This document shows positions 16,597-25,348 of a stretch of 64,000 bases of DNA, in pieces. A program made the position numbers and the translations under genes. The notes beneath the pieces were generated by a model. That model saw only the letters and a list, made by a program, of their open reading frames with translations. It was not told the origin of the DNA and ran no database searches. This stretch comes from Halopseudomonas maritima (lineage in GTDB: Bacteria; Pseudomonadota; Gammaproteobacteria; Pseudomonadales; Pseudomonadaceae): assembly GCF_021545785.1 (NCBI RefSeq), contig NZ_CP079801.1, forward strand, positions 1,116,001-1,180,000, in the 5' to 3' direction. Position 1 is the stretch's first letter. Each line of letters starts with the position of its first letter.

Positions 16597-17520
16597 ATGC
16601 TGTCGTTTCTGCCTGCCCCCGTGCGCGGCACCCTCGCCGCACTTCTGCTGGTGCTGAACACCCTGTGCCACGCCCCCGTGCTGTTCTTCTTCGCCCTGAT
16701 CAAGCTGATCCCCATCCCGGCACTGCGCACCTGGTGCACCCGCGTGATGATTCGCATTGCTGAATTCTGGATACGCTGCAACAGCGGCTGGATGGCCCTG
16801 AGCGGCAATATTCGCTGGGACATTCAAGGGCTGGAGCAACTGGACTACAACGGCTGGTATCTGGTCACCAGCAACCATCAGAGCTGGGTCGACATTCTCG
16901 CGCTGCAGCACGTTCTGAATCGCCGCATGCCCATGCTGAAGTTCTTTCTCAAGCAAGAGCTGATCTGGGTCCCGGTAATCGGGCTGTGCTGGTGGGCTCT
17001 CGACTTCCCGTTCATGAAGCGCTACACCAAGGCTTATCTGGCCAAACACCCGGAAAAGGCCGGCCAGGACATGGCCACTACCCGCAAGGCCTGCGAGAAG
17101 TTCAAAAGCACGCCGGTCGCGGTGTTCAACTTTCTCGAAGGCACCCGTCTGACACCCGCCAAACACGCCAAACAAAACTCCCCGTTCCGCTACCTGCTCA
17201 AACCCAAGTCCGGTGGTATCGCCTTCGTACTGGACGCCATGGGCGAGCAGTTACGCTCACTGCTGGATATCACCATTCACTACCCGGGCGGCAACCCGAG
17301 CTTCTGGAGGCTGATGTGCGGCAAGGTTACCCAGGTTGTGATGCACCTGGAGCTCAAGCCGATTCCAACCGAGTTTATCGGGCGCAACTACCAGGAAGAC
17401 GAAGCCTTTCGCACCGAGTTTCAGGCTTGGGTCACCCAGCTGTGGGTCGATAAGGACGCGCACATGGCGCGTCTGCATCAGGAATATCCGACGCCGGCTG
17501 ATCGTGCAGTGGAGCGATAG
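16597..17520 (+). CDS. PlsC-family acyltransferase, YihG-like
   Basis: A 307-residue inner-membrane acyltransferase. Hydrophobic segments lie at about residues 10-40. The catalytic HX4D is in SNHQSWVDILALQ, and FLEGTRLTP corresponds to the substrate-binding FPEGTR motif. PFMKRYTKAYLAKHPEK and KPKSGGIAFVLDAMGE match the YihG-type branch of lysophosphatidic acid acyltransferases. It likely adjusts acyl composition of phospholipids. It lies 46 bp after pta and may be read through from it; a hairpin-rich repeat follows. Confidence 0.85.
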   Translation: MLSFLPAPVRGTLAALLLVLNTLCHAPVLFFFALIKLIPIPALRTWCTRVMIRIAEFWIRCNSGWMALSGNIRWDIQGLEQLDYNGWYLVTSNHQSWVDILALQHVLNRRMPMLKFFLKQELIWVPVIGLCWWALDFPFMKRYTKAYLAKHPEKAGQDMATTRKACEKFKSTPVAVFNFLEGTRLTPAKHAKQNSPFRYLLKPKSGGIAFVLDAMGEQLRSLLDITIHYPGGNPSFWRLMCGKVTQVVMHLELKPIPTEFIGRNYQEDEAFRTEFQAWVTQLWVDKDAHMARLHQEYPTPADRAVER

Positions 17521-17607
17521 CGCTGGGCGCCTGGGGCGCTAGCCGTGCGCAAGACTTGCCACGCAAAAGGCCCATCAAGGATGATCCTTCCCTCCACTGA
17601 ACGGTTT

Positions 17608-17872
17608 ATACATTGCGCTGTTGCTCAGTCGGCCTTTCGCCTTCAGGGCGAGCCAAGGGGGGCTGCTTGCCCAGCCCCCCTTAGCGATCCCCCGGGGCAC
17701 CCGACTACGCGGCCCTTCGGGTTCGCTGCGTTGCTCGGGCTAACGGGGGCCGGCAGAACTCGTCGCTGCGCTCCTCAGACATGCTGCCGTCCTATTTCCC
17801 GTCAGCCCTGCGCTACTCGCCCGCGTAAACGGGACAAACCCTCGGTGCACGCTCCACCATTCGAGCATTCGG
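17608..17872 (+). repeat. 265-bp hairpin-rich dispersed repeat, copy A
   Basis: Matches 28452-28718 in inverted orientation. Three parts are conserved: a left block with an 11-bp perfect hairpin (AAGGGGGGCTG 17655-17665 / CAGCCCCCCTT 17672-17682), a central loop ACTCGTCGCT..CTCCTCAGACAT (about 17758-17782), and a right block with CCCG-CGTAAA-CGGG. The arms flanking the loop (17737-17756 and 17784-17808) differ almost completely from copy B, yet pair within each copy (CGGCAG/CTGCCG, ACGGG/CCCGT, GGGCT/AGCCC). It lies between convergent genes. An open frame across it is not judged to be a gene. Confidence 0.85.
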
Positions 17873-17907
17873 CAGATTCCGTCGGTACAGCTACTCGGAG
17901 AACAAAA

Positions 17908-17937
17908 AAAGGCCAACCGGTCACCCGGCTGGCCTTT
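17908..17937 (-). terminator. terminator of the OmpA-like gene
   Basis: AAAGGCCAACCGG / CCGGCTGGCCTTT with a 4-base loop, followed on the minus strand by a T-run (complement of 17904-17910). It is 19 bp downstream of the stop codon. Confidence 0.9.
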
Positions 17938-17955
17938 GCTACTTACGCCCGCTGA

Positions 17956-18609
17956 TCAGAGCTGACGCAGGGTAATCTCTACCCGGCGGTTCTGAGCGCG
18001 ACCGGCTTCGGTATCGTTGCTGGCGATCGGCTGGCTGGGGCCAACACCGGCGCTGCTGATACGCGCGCCGCTCACGCCCTGGCCTGACAGATAAGACGCT
18101 ACGCTGGTAGCGCGCTCACGCGACAGACGCATGTTCAGCTCCATGGAGCCAGTGCTGTCAGTGTGGCCAACGATGTTGATGCCGTTCTGATCGAACTCCT
18201 TGAACACCTTCACCAGCGAGTTCAGGGTCGGATAGAAGCTGCTGGCAATATCGGAGGAGCCCGAGGCGAAGGTGATGTTGCCCGGCATGACCAGTTGCAG
18301 AGTGTCGCCGTTACGGACGACCTGCACGCCAGTACCGGTCAGCTCCTGACGCAGGCGCTGCTCCTGCTTGTCGACGTAATAGCCGTAGCCGCCGCCCGCT
18401 GCGCCGCCCACCGCGGCACCAATCAGCGCGCCTTTGGCACGGTCGTCGCTGCTGGAGGTGGCAGCGCCAATCGCAGCCCCTGCCAGTGCGCCAATACCGC
18501 CGTAGGTCGCTGATTTGCCGGCCTGCTCTTCGCCGGTGTAGGGGTTATTGGTGCAACCTGCAATCATCAGTGCGCAGGCACCGGCGACAATCAAACCTTG
18601 GCTTTTCAT
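17956..18609 (-). CDS. OmpA-family lipoprotein with glycine-zipper segment
   Basis: A 217-residue outer-membrane lipoprotein. The start at 18609 gives a lipoprotein signal with lipobox LMIAGC. A glycine-rich hydrophobic stretch follows at about residues 35-90 (YGGIGALAGAAIGAATS and similar repeats), a glycine zipper. The C-terminal OmpA domain binds peptidoglycan: NINIVGHTDSTGSMELNMRL and NRRVEITL. It resembles YiaD-type proteins that link outer membrane and murein. Confidence 0.9.
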   Translation of the reverse strand: MKSQGLIVAGACALMIAGCTNNPYTGEEQAGKSATYGGIGALAGAAIGAATSSSDDRAKGALIGAAVGGAAGGGYGYYVDKQEQRLRQELTGTGVQVVRNGDTLQLVMPGNITFASGSSDIASSFYPTLNSLVKVFKEFDQNGINIVGHTDSTGSMELNMRLSRERATSVASYLSGQGVSGARISSAGVGPSQPIASNDTEAGRAQNRRVEITLRQL

Positions 18610-18674
18610 ATTGATTCCCTTGTTTCGTTGGTTCCAGACCATCAGGCAGAGGCACAACCCTGCCTGTACGCAGC

Positions 18675-19316
18675 TTAGCCGCGAATAAACGGATTCTCGC
18701 GAATCTCATCTCCGATGCGTGTCTCCGGTCCGTGGCCGGTAACGACGACCGCATCCTCATCGAGGCTATAGAGTCTCTGACGGATGGATTGTTCAATCTG
18801 ACGATAATCTCCCCCCCACAGATCAGTGCGGCCAATGCCACGGCGAAACAACGTATCGCCGGCAATCAGCAGCTTGTCCTGCGGAAACCAGAAGCTCATC
18901 GAGCCGGGCGTATGCCCCGGCGTATGCAGCGCCACACCGCAGCCGCAGGCCAGCTCTTCGTCATCACTCAGCCACTGATCAGGCGCAGGCACCGGGGTGT
19001 AGGGCACGCCAAACATCTTGCATTGCATCTCCAGATTGTCCCAGAGGAACTGATCCTCCTTGTGCAGATGCAACGTGGCGCCGGTCGCCTTTTTCAGTTC
19101 ACCCGAGGCCAGAAAGTGATCCAGATGCGCGTGCGTGTGAATGATGCTGACCAGCTTGAGCCCCAGCTCATCCAGGCGCTTGAGAATATGTTGATGGTCC
19201 CCACCCGGGTCCACCACGATGGCTTTTTTGCTGACCGGGTCACCAATCAGCGTGCAATTGCACTGCAGCGGGCCAACGGGGAAGGTTTCACGGATCAGGC
19301 TGGGTGTCTGGTGCAT
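18675..19316 (-). CDS. metallo-beta-lactamase-fold hydrolase (glyoxalase II-like)
   Basis: A 213-residue MBL-fold enzyme. The dinuclear metal motif HxHxDH is THAHLDH (about residues 60-66). A further ligand His is in LHTPGHTPGSMSFW, with Asp in LIAGDTLFRRGIGRTDL and a final His in VVTGHGPETRIG. It resembles YcbL-type type II glyoxalases and thioesterases, which hydrolyse S-lactoylglutathione-like thioesters. It stands alone between the OmpA-like gene and yggL. Confidence 0.88.
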   Translation of the reverse strand: MHQTPSLIRETFPVGPLQCNCTLIGDPVSKKAIVVDPGGDHQHILKRLDELGLKLVSIIHTHAHLDHFLASGELKKATGATLHLHKEDQFLWDNLEMQCKMFGVPYTPVPAPDQWLSDDEELACGCGVALHTPGHTPGSMSFWFPQDKLLIAGDTLFRRGIGRTDLWGGDYRQIEQSIRQRLYSLDEDAVVVTGHGPETRIGDEIRENPFIRG

Positions 19317-19467
19317 GGATTATCCAGGTCAGGCGATGGAGTTGGCCACGTACGTTGCGCAGCCGTCGAATAAACCGAGTATACCAGCGCCACCAGACGA
19401 CGGCCGGCAGCATCTGTCATGGAGGAGCTGCTACAATCCGCGCACCCACCTGCCAAGAGGACTGTTT

Positions 19468-19809
19468 ATGGCTACCAACCGCTCGCGCCGCCTGCGCAAG
19501 AAACTCTGTGTCGACGAATTCCAGGAACTGGGCTTCGAACTGAATCTGGAATTCAAGCAAGACCTGTCCGACGACGCCATCGACAGCTACCTGAATCAAT
19601 TCCTGCGCGAGGCCATCATCGCTAACGGTCTGGATTACGTAGGCGGGGAAGACTTTGGCCTGATTTGCCTGGCCAAGCGCGGCTCGGTTACTGAAGAGCA
19701 GCGCAGCGCCGTCGAAAACTGGCTCAAAGGCCGCGACGAGCTGGCCAGCTTTACCGTCAGCCCGCTGCAGGACGCCTGGTATCCGAGCATGCCGATTCCG
19801 GCAGCCTGA
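19468..19809 (+). CDS. yggL: YggL-family 50S ribosome-binding protein
   Basis: A 113-residue protein of the YggL (DUF469) family: RSRRLRKKLCVDEFQELGFE, then DDAIDSYLNQFLREAIIANG, GGEDFGLICLAKRGSVTEEQ and VENWLKGRDEL. AAGAGG lies 8 bases before the ATG. Family members associate with the large ribosomal subunit; the precise role is unsettled. Length and composition are typical. Confidence 0.9.
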   Translation: MATNRSRRLRKKLCVDEFQELGFELNLEFKQDLSDDAIDSYLNQFLREAIIANGLDYVGGEDFGLICLAKRGSVTEEQRSAVENWLKGRDELASFTVSPLQDAWYPSMPIPAA

Positions 19810-19852
19810 TACCTGAACGCCGCCGGGTTGCTGCCGGGCGGCGTGACCACTC

Positions 19853-20239
19853 CTACAGACCGCCTTCCATCTCCTGGTCACGCTCATAGTGCTGCATCCA
19901 CGGGAATGCCGGTAACCAATCCTCGCGACGACAGGTCCACAACTCATAGCTGGGCGTAAACTGGTTCGGCGCATCCAGCGTGCCCAACAGCACCTCCATC
20001 TCCTCCCCGCTGCGCGAGTAGACCGACGAGCCGCAGATCGGGCAGAAGTGCCGCCCGGCGTATTCAGCTGTCTGCCCCATCACCTGCACTGCCGTTAGCG
20101 CAAAGATAGCCGAGGCATGAAACAGCGCGCCGTGATGCTTGCGGCAATCCAGACAGTGGCAAACACCGACACGCAGCGGCTCACCCACAGCGCGCAAGCG
20201 CACAGCGCCGCAAAGACAGCCACCCGATACTGCTTTCAT
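19853..20239 (-). CDS. GFA-family (CENP-V/GFA domain) protein
   Basis: A 128-residue zinc protein of the glutathione-dependent formaldehyde-activating enzyme fold. Zinc cysteines are seen in SGGCLCGAVRL, VCHCLDCRKHHGA and HFCPICGSSVYSR. The ATG at 20239 is chosen because homology begins there; the frame upstream has no support. Most small GFA proteins have no proven reaction, so thiol-adduct chemistry is a family-level guess. The MITE end repeat at 20275 lies just upstream. Confidence 0.85.
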   Translation of the reverse strand: MKAVSGGCLCGAVRLRAVGEPLRVGVCHCLDCRKHHGALFHASAIFALTAVQVMGQTAEYAGRHFCPICGSSVYSRSGEEMEVLLGTLDAPNQFTPSYELWTCRREDWLPAFPWMQHYERDQEMEGGL

Positions 20240-20274
20240 CTCCCTACCCTCCAGCAAGATTTCATCCTCTAGGG

Positions 20275-20299
20275 AAGCGCTGATCAATTCCACTCGCCC
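20275..20299 (+). repeat. solo copy of the MITE terminal repeat
   Basis: GGAAGCGCTGATCAATTCC followed by ACTCGCCCT matches the ends of the element at 9174-9335. It is preceded by CTAG. It overlaps the 3' end of the adjacent DJ-1/PfpI-like gene and supplies its stop codon (TGA, complement of 20284-20286). Confidence 0.7.
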
Positions 20300-20889
20300 T
20301 GGCGCTCCAGCTGCGCCAGCACCCGCTGCACCAGCGTATCCTTCTCGCCCACGGGCGCGACGTAATGAATCGCCTGCGCCGCCGCCTCTTCCCCGAGCAA
20401 ACGATAGATAAGCCAGGCCGTCAGGTAGACCGATGCCAGACAGCCGCCCGCTGTCGCGGTATTCCCCTGCTGGTAAAACGGCTGCTCCAGCACCTCAACG
20501 CCCGCCTCCACCAGCCAGGGCCGGGTCGTCAGGTCGGTACACGCAGGCATGCCGCGCAATAGACCCAGCCTGGCCAACAGCAAAGCGCCGGAGCACTGCG
20601 CCGCCAGCAACTGGCGCTTGGGGTTTAGGGCCAACTGCGCCATCAGATCCGCGTCTGCCGCAACCTGCCGCGTCTGCATACCGCTGCCAACCAGCACCGC
20701 ATCGGCGCTGCATGCCTCTGCCAGCGAAACCTGCCGCTCAACCACCAGTCCGTTCATCGAACGCGGGCGAGTCACCGGGCTGGCGATGGTCACGCGCCAG
20801 TCGGCGCGGCGCACACGGTTGAGAATACCGTAGGCGATAAAGGAATCGAGTTCATTGAACCCGTCGAAGGTGAGAATACTGATATGCAT
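20284..20889 (-). CDS. DJ-1/PfpI-family protein
   Basis: A 201-residue class I glutamine-amidotransferase-fold protein: ILTFDGFNELDSFIAYGIL at the N-terminus and the nucleophile-elbow cysteine in LLAAQCSGALLLARLG (about residue 99), with TAGGCLASVYLTAWL further on. It resembles isonitrile hydratase or ThiJ/PfpI-like proteins, but substrate is unknown. It is divergent from a MocR regulator 77 bp away, its likely controller. The last residues (EWN) and stop lie in a MITE end repeat, so the C-terminus is insertion-derived. Confidence 0.85.
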   Translation of the reverse strand: MHISILTFDGFNELDSFIAYGILNRVRRADWRVTIASPVTRPRSMNGLVVERQVSLAEACSADAVLVGSGMQTRQVAADADLMAQLALNPKRQLLAAQCSGALLLARLGLLRGMPACTDLTTRPWLVEAGVEVLEQPFYQQGNTATAGGCLASVYLTAWLIYRLLGEEAAAQAIHYVAPVGEKDTLVQRVLAQLERQGEWN

Positions 20890-20966
20890 GCTGCTTAGGC
20901 CTCCGGTAACACACTGCAGTTGCCGACCAGCATCAGATAGCAGAGCATAACGATCAATAAATTGTC

Positions 20967-22346
20967 ATGGATACAACCGTGCCAGCACCACGCTACAAGC
21001 AATTGGTTGATCGCTTTGCCAAGCAGATTCGCTCCGGCCAACTGCCGCCGGGCACGCGACTGCCCACCCATCGCGCACTGGCCACAGAACAGCACATGGC
21101 CCTGGTGACGGCCTCGCGGGTCTATGCCGAGCTGGCAGCAATGGGGCTGGTCAGCGCCGAGGCGGGCCGCGGCACCTTTGTGCGTGACATCAGTGTGCCG
21201 CTGGGACACGGCGTGGACCAGCGCCCCACCGCGCCAGGCATGCTTGACCTCAACTTCAACTATCCGGAACTGCCAGCACAGGCAGACCTGCTACGCAGCG
21301 CCCTGCGCGCACTGTCCAGCGCCGGTGATCTGGATACCCTGCTGCGCTACCAGCCGCATGCTGGACGCCCGCACGAGCGCGCCATCGTCGCAGGTTACCT
21401 GGCCGAGCGCGGCCTGGCCGTCAGCGCTGAACAGGTACTGCTGGTCAGCGGTGCCCAGCACGGGCTTAGCGTTGCGCTGATGAGCCGGCTACGCGCAGGT
21501 GATGCAATCGCCGTAGATGCCCAGACCTACCCCGGCTTCAAGACCATTGCCGAATCCCTGCGACTAGACCTGCTACCGGTTCCGGCCAGTGCTGACGGGC
21601 CTGACCTGGCGGCGCTGGACGCGCTGTGCCAACGCCGCAAGGTACGTGCACTGTACTGCATGCCCACCCTGCACAACCCGCTCGGCTGGGTGATGAGCCG
21701 TACCCAGCGCAAACAGTTGGCGGCACTGGCACGCCAGCACGATCTGCTGCTGATCGAAGACGCCGCTTATGCCTTTCTCGCCGACAACCCGCCACCACCG
21801 CTGTACAGCTTTGCGCCGGAGCGCACCCTGTATGTCTCTGGCTTTTCCAAAAACGCCGCCACCGGCCTGCGGGTTGGTTACCTGGTGTCCCCAGTCCACT
21901 GGGTCGCCAGCCTGGAACGTGTCATCCGGGCAACCACCTGGAATACCCCGGCGTTGCTCACCCGCCTGATCTGTGAATGGATTAGCGACGGCACCCTGCA
22001 GCAACTTGAACAGGCCAAGCGCCGGGACGCCGCTGCACGGCAACAGGTGGCACGCAGCGCGCTTAACGGGCTGAGCTGTCACAGCCACCCCAACAGCTAC
22101 TTCCTCTGGCTGCCGCTACCAGCAACGGTACGCGCAGATGAGGTGGTGGCGGCGCTGATGAGGCGCAACGTGTCGGTCTCCAGCGCAGCGCCCTTCACGG
22201 CAGGTGAGCAGGTTCCACAGGCAATTCGATTGGCGCTGGGCTCGCTGGACATCAACCAGCTGCCCTTCGCCCTCCGGCAGGTCAGAGAGGTTATTGAGGC
22301 GGTTGAATGCGGGGTGTCAGAGTCGATTGCCGTTGCGCGCCCCTGA
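20967..22346 (+). CDS. MocR/PdxR-family transcriptional regulator
   Basis: A 459-residue fusion of a GntR-type winged helix (residues about 8-75: FAKQIRSGQLPPGTRLPTHR, LVTASRVYAELAAMGLVSAE) and a fold-type-I aminotransferase-like domain (about 95-450). The PLP-lysine motif is VSGFSKNAATGLRVGYLVSP, with LIEDAAYAFLADN giving the PLP-contacting Asp. Such proteins sense PLP or PLP-amino acid adducts and control adjacent genes. The divergent DJ-1/PfpI gene is the probable target. Confidence 0.9.
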   Translation: MDTTVPAPRYKQLVDRFAKQIRSGQLPPGTRLPTHRALATEQHMALVTASRVYAELAAMGLVSAEAGRGTFVRDISVPLGHGVDQRPTAPGMLDLNFNYPELPAQADLLRSALRALSSAGDLDTLLRYQPHAGRPHERAIVAGYLAERGLAVSAEQVLLVSGAQHGLSVALMSRLRAGDAIAVDAQTYPGFKTIAESLRLDLLPVPASADGPDLAALDALCQRRKVRALYCMPTLHNPLGWVMSRTQRKQLAALARQHDLLLIEDAAYAFLADNPPPPLYSFAPERTLYVSGFSKNAATGLRVGYLVSPVHWVASLERVIRATTWNTPALLTRLICEWISDGTLQQLEQAKRRDAAARQQVARSALNGLSCHSHPNSYFLWLPLPATVRADEVVAALMRRNVSVSSAAPFTAGEQVPQAIRLALGSLDINQLPFALRQVREVIEAVECGVSESIAVARP

Positions 22347-22480
22347 TCCCGCAAAAGCACACTGCCTGGGCCAACGCCGGCTGAATACCTGACCGGTGTT
22401 ACGCGCATCCGCTGCGCAACTGCACTATGCTGACGATGCGCGCTCGCCGAGAGCCGCCGTTGAAAGGAACAGGACGATCC

Positions 22481-23419
22481 ATGCTCAAACGGTTTTTCTG
22501 CGCTGCGGCACTGTTGTTAGGCAGTGCCGCAGCCCAGGCACAGGTCGCTGCATTGCAGCTGCGTGACGGCGCTGTCGAAGATGCCATCAATGGCGTACTG
22601 ACGCTAATGTCCTACTCGATGACGCTGGACCTGGCCTCCAGCTCACTCAGCATCAATGATCGCGACACCGGCAACCCGGCCCTGCAAATGACCCAGCTTG
22701 GCGGCGGGGCCACCATGAGCGACGAGATTCCGCTGTATCTCGAAGGCTCAATTGCCTACAGCCGTTACGACCCCAAGTTCGTGGCCACCGACGGCGTGCA
22801 GTCGCGCACGCTGCCAACCAAATGGACGTCGGTTACTGCCGCAGGCGGCATCGGCTGGGACTTTCCACTCAACGATGAGTGGGTGGTGCGCCCAATCGGC
22901 AATGTGGCACTGGGCTATATGAGCAGCGACCTGAACAGCGCCCGCCTGTACCTCAATTACACCTATGACCGCGACATCGAGTTTCTCGACGACGGCCACA
23001 TGGCCGCGCTGGGCCTCGGTGGCGCACTGATGCTGGACTGGGAGCGGGTGAAACCCGACTACGAGGTCGATCTGGAGCTGCGCTACAGCTACATGGACCT
23101 GCAGAACATTGGTGGCACCAAGGCCATCGACGGCCACGTCAACGCGCAAACCCTCAACCTGTGGAGCCGCTATCGGGCGCCCACCGGCCTGACGGTGCTG
23201 CAGCGCCCGCTGCGCTACGTGCTGGAGTATTCGCACTCCGAGTACATTGGCCAGCAGCGCGGTGCCCTGGGTTTTGACCGGCTATCCACCGTCGGCGCCG
23301 GTGTCGAGTTTGATTCCAGCGCCTACAACGTCTTTGTCACCCGCACCCGCCTGCTCTTGCGCCACATGTACGGCAACGGCGTGTCCGGCCTGGCTCTGAG
23401 CCTGGCGGTGAGCTTCTGA
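22481..23419 (+). CDS. solitary outer-membrane autotransporter-type beta-barrel protein
   Basis: A 312-residue exported protein. The ATG at 22481 has AGGAACAGGA upstream and opens a signal peptide (MLKRFFCAAALLLGSAAAQA). The rest consists of alternating amphipathic strands with frequent aromatic ends, such as VRPIGNVALGYMSSD and DLELRYSYMDL, ending LALSLAVSF with a C-terminal Phe, as in outer-membrane barrels. It resembles the solitary autotransporter barrels that lack a passenger domain. Function is unknown. It has its own terminator. Confidence 0.7.
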   Translation: MLKRFFCAAALLLGSAAAQAQVAALQLRDGAVEDAINGVLTLMSYSMTLDLASSSLSINDRDTGNPALQMTQLGGGATMSDEIPLYLEGSIAYSRYDPKFVATDGVQSRTLPTKWTSVTAAGGIGWDFPLNDEWVVRPIGNVALGYMSSDLNSARLYLNYTYDRDIEFLDDGHMAALGLGGALMLDWERVKPDYEVDLELRYSYMDLQNIGGTKAIDGHVNAQTLNLWSRYRAPTGLTVLQRPLRYVLEYSHSEYIGQQRGALGFDRLSTVGAGVEFDSSAYNVFVTRTRLLLRHMYGNGVSGLALSLAVSF

Positions 23420-23427
23420 AACAAAAA

Positions 23428-23448
23428 CGCCCGGCACAAGGCCGGGCG
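23428..23448 (+). terminator. terminator between convergent genes
   Basis: CGCCCGGC-acaag-GCCGGGCG lies 8 bp after the barrel-protein stop. On the minus strand the stem is followed by TTTTTG, so it may mainly serve the converging DUF1329 gene. Confidence 0.7.
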
Positions 23449-23468
23449 CATCACTGCAGGCAGACGGC

Positions 23469-24830
23469 TTAGCGAACGCCAGACTGACGCAGAGCAGTAG
23501 GCGTGAACTCGACGCTGGACAGCTTGTAGCTGTAATCGTAGTTGCTGCGCTCTTCGTTGTTGGCACCCATTACCAGGTAGCGGCCGGCAATCAGGTCGTA
23601 CAGGGTTTCCATGGTGTAACCCAGTACCTTGTCGGCGTAACGCTGAACGGCATGTGCCTCACCTACGCGCCACAGCTCACCACGACCATCGTAATGGTCG
23701 ATATGAGCGGCCTGCCAGGAGTCTTCATCGATGAACATGTGACGCTTGGCGTAAATGTGACGCTCGCTCGGCTTGACGTTGGCAACCACTTCCCATACGC
23801 GGTGCAGCTCGTAACGGGTCAGGTCCTGATTGATATGGCCAGCCTGGAAGATCTGGTCATATTTGACCTGCGGCGAACCCAGCTCGAAGTTGTTATAGGA
23901 GATGAACATCTCGCGCTTGCCCACCAGCTCCCAGTCGTAACGATCCGGCGCGCCGTTGTACAGGTCGAGGTTGTCGGAGGTGCGCATACCATCAGCCGCG
24001 GTGCCTGGACCATCGTAGGAAACCTGCGGAGCACGACGGACACGACGCTGACCAGCGTTGTAGATCCAGGCCATGCGCGGAGTAGCCACCTGGTTGATGG
24101 TCTCGTGTACCAGCAGCACGTTACCGGCCAGACGCGCCGGGTCGGTTACCTGTTGCTTGAAGTAGTAGAGCATGTCAGATGCCTTGCTGGCATCGTAGTC
24201 TTTCAGGCCGGCCGGAACAGCATATTCCTCGACAAAGCGCACGACGTTGTAGCTGCCGTTCACCTGAGGAGTGGCCTGCACAACGGTACGCTGGAAGGAC
24301 TCACCACGGTAGCGGGTGATGTGATTCCAGATCACTTCCAGGCCATCAGCCGGAATCGGGAACGCATAGGCCAGGCTGTAGTTGTTCAGGCCGTTACCGC
24401 CCTGCACCATCGAGGCTTGGGTGGCGTTGCTGGCCGCAGCGTCGTATACCGCCTGCGGGAAGGCAGCCGAGCGATGGCTGGGGAATACGCGCATCTTGAA
24501 GGTGTCGGGGTAGCGCTTGAACATCGCAATCTGGCCCGGCGCCAGGTTATCTGCGTACTGCTCGTAGTTGGCTGCGGTGATGACAAACAGCGGTTGCTCG
24601 CCGCTGTAGGGGTCAGCCAGGAAGCCGTTTGCATCGACAGCGGCGGCATCGGTAGCCAGACCGCCAGTCCAGGCAGGAATGGTTCCGGCAGCATTGCCAG
24701 CGGTTTCGGCGCCAATCGGCGTCAGGCTGTTACCAAGTTTGGCGGCTTCCTGCTCGCTCACGGCAGCGAACGCGGACGGCGCCAGCAGCGCGGAAGCCAG
24801 GAGTGTGGAAACAATACGTGTGGGTTTCAT
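23469..24830 (-). CDS. DUF1329 outer-membrane lipoprotein-sorting-like protein
   Basis: A 453-residue periplasmic or outer-membrane-associated protein of the DUF1329 family, common in pseudomonads. The signal peptide is MKPTRIVSTLLASALLAPSAFA from the ATG at 24830. Family features include LTPIGAETAGNAAGTIPAWTG, QRRVRRAPQVSYDGPGTAADG, DRYDWELVGKREMFISYNN and HRVWEVVANVKPSERHIYAKR. Members are often found with RND lipid or hydrocarbon export genes, which are not seen here. Function is unproven; the fold resembles LolA/LolB lipid carriers. Confidence 0.85.
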   Translation of the reverse strand: MKPTRIVSTLLASALLAPSAFAAVSEQEAAKLGNSLTPIGAETAGNAAGTIPAWTGGLATDAAAVDANGFLADPYSGEQPLFVITAANYEQYADNLAPGQIAMFKRYPDTFKMRVFPSHRSAAFPQAVYDAAASNATQASMVQGGNGLNNYSLAYAFPIPADGLEVIWNHITRYRGESFQRTVVQATPQVNGSYNVVRFVEEYAVPAGLKDYDASKASDMLYYFKQQVTDPARLAGNVLLVHETINQVATPRMAWIYNAGQRRVRRAPQVSYDGPGTAADGMRTSDNLDLYNGAPDRYDWELVGKREMFISYNNFELGSPQVKYDQIFQAGHINQDLTRYELHRVWEVVANVKPSERHIYAKRHMFIDEDSWQAAHIDHYDGRGELWRVGEAHAVQRYADKVLGYTMETLYDLIAGRYLVMGANNEERSNYDYSYKLSSVEFTPTALRQSGVR

Positions 24831-25241
24831 TGAATCGCCCTGTTCTGCTTGGAGTTGTTTGGGGTGACCGGCCAACAGCTCAGCAGCTGCAACGACCATG
24901 ACCGGTGTGTTTCCCTCAAGGGGCACACGCGGTGCCTGCCGTCAGATTTTCAGACGCACAACATCGCCCGCAGTACCCCCGATGATAGTCAAAGGGTCAC
25001 GCAGCGATGGATTTTATTAGGATTTTTATAAGACTTGAGAGGACGACGACTCTACTGTCTGAGTGCGAGCTAATCAAGCCCGTCCGTCCCGTTCAGCGCA
25101 CTATAAATCACCATCAAAAAAAACCAAGACACCTCTAGAAAGGCACTTTCAGGCAATCTTTTGGGTTTTGTGGCAAAAACGTAAATGAGACAGTCATGCC
25201 TGCATGAACCACACTACGGACAGCGTACGTACAGCACAAAA
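24831..25241. other. non-coding gap upstream of the DUF1329 gene
   Basis: About 410 bp with no credible reading frame. It should contain the promoter of the minus-strand DUF1329 gene. The stretch 25000-25200 is AT-richer than its surroundings. No repeat or RNA was recognised. Confidence 0.5.
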
Positions 25242-25273
25242 AAGCCGCGCCAGGCGAATGCCTGGCGCGGCTT
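25242..25273 (-). terminator. terminator of the acyl-CoA ligase gene
   Basis: AAGCCGCGCCAGGC / GCCTGGCGCGGCTT, a 14-bp perfect stem with a 4-base loop, followed on the minus strand by TTTT (complement of 25238-25243). It is 75 bp beyond the ligase stop. Confidence 0.85.
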
Positions 25274-25348
25274 GTGGAAGCTGGCTAGGGCTTCAGGCAA
25301 CCGCCTGACCGGCGGCTGCTAGCAACCACAACAGCCCTCAGCAGCGGA

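Noticed and set aside
17545..17955. 136-residue open frame across repeat copy A
   Set aside because: Only the repeat portion resembles anything (copy B), it runs through a variable RNA-like stem and a terminator, and has no ribosome-binding site.
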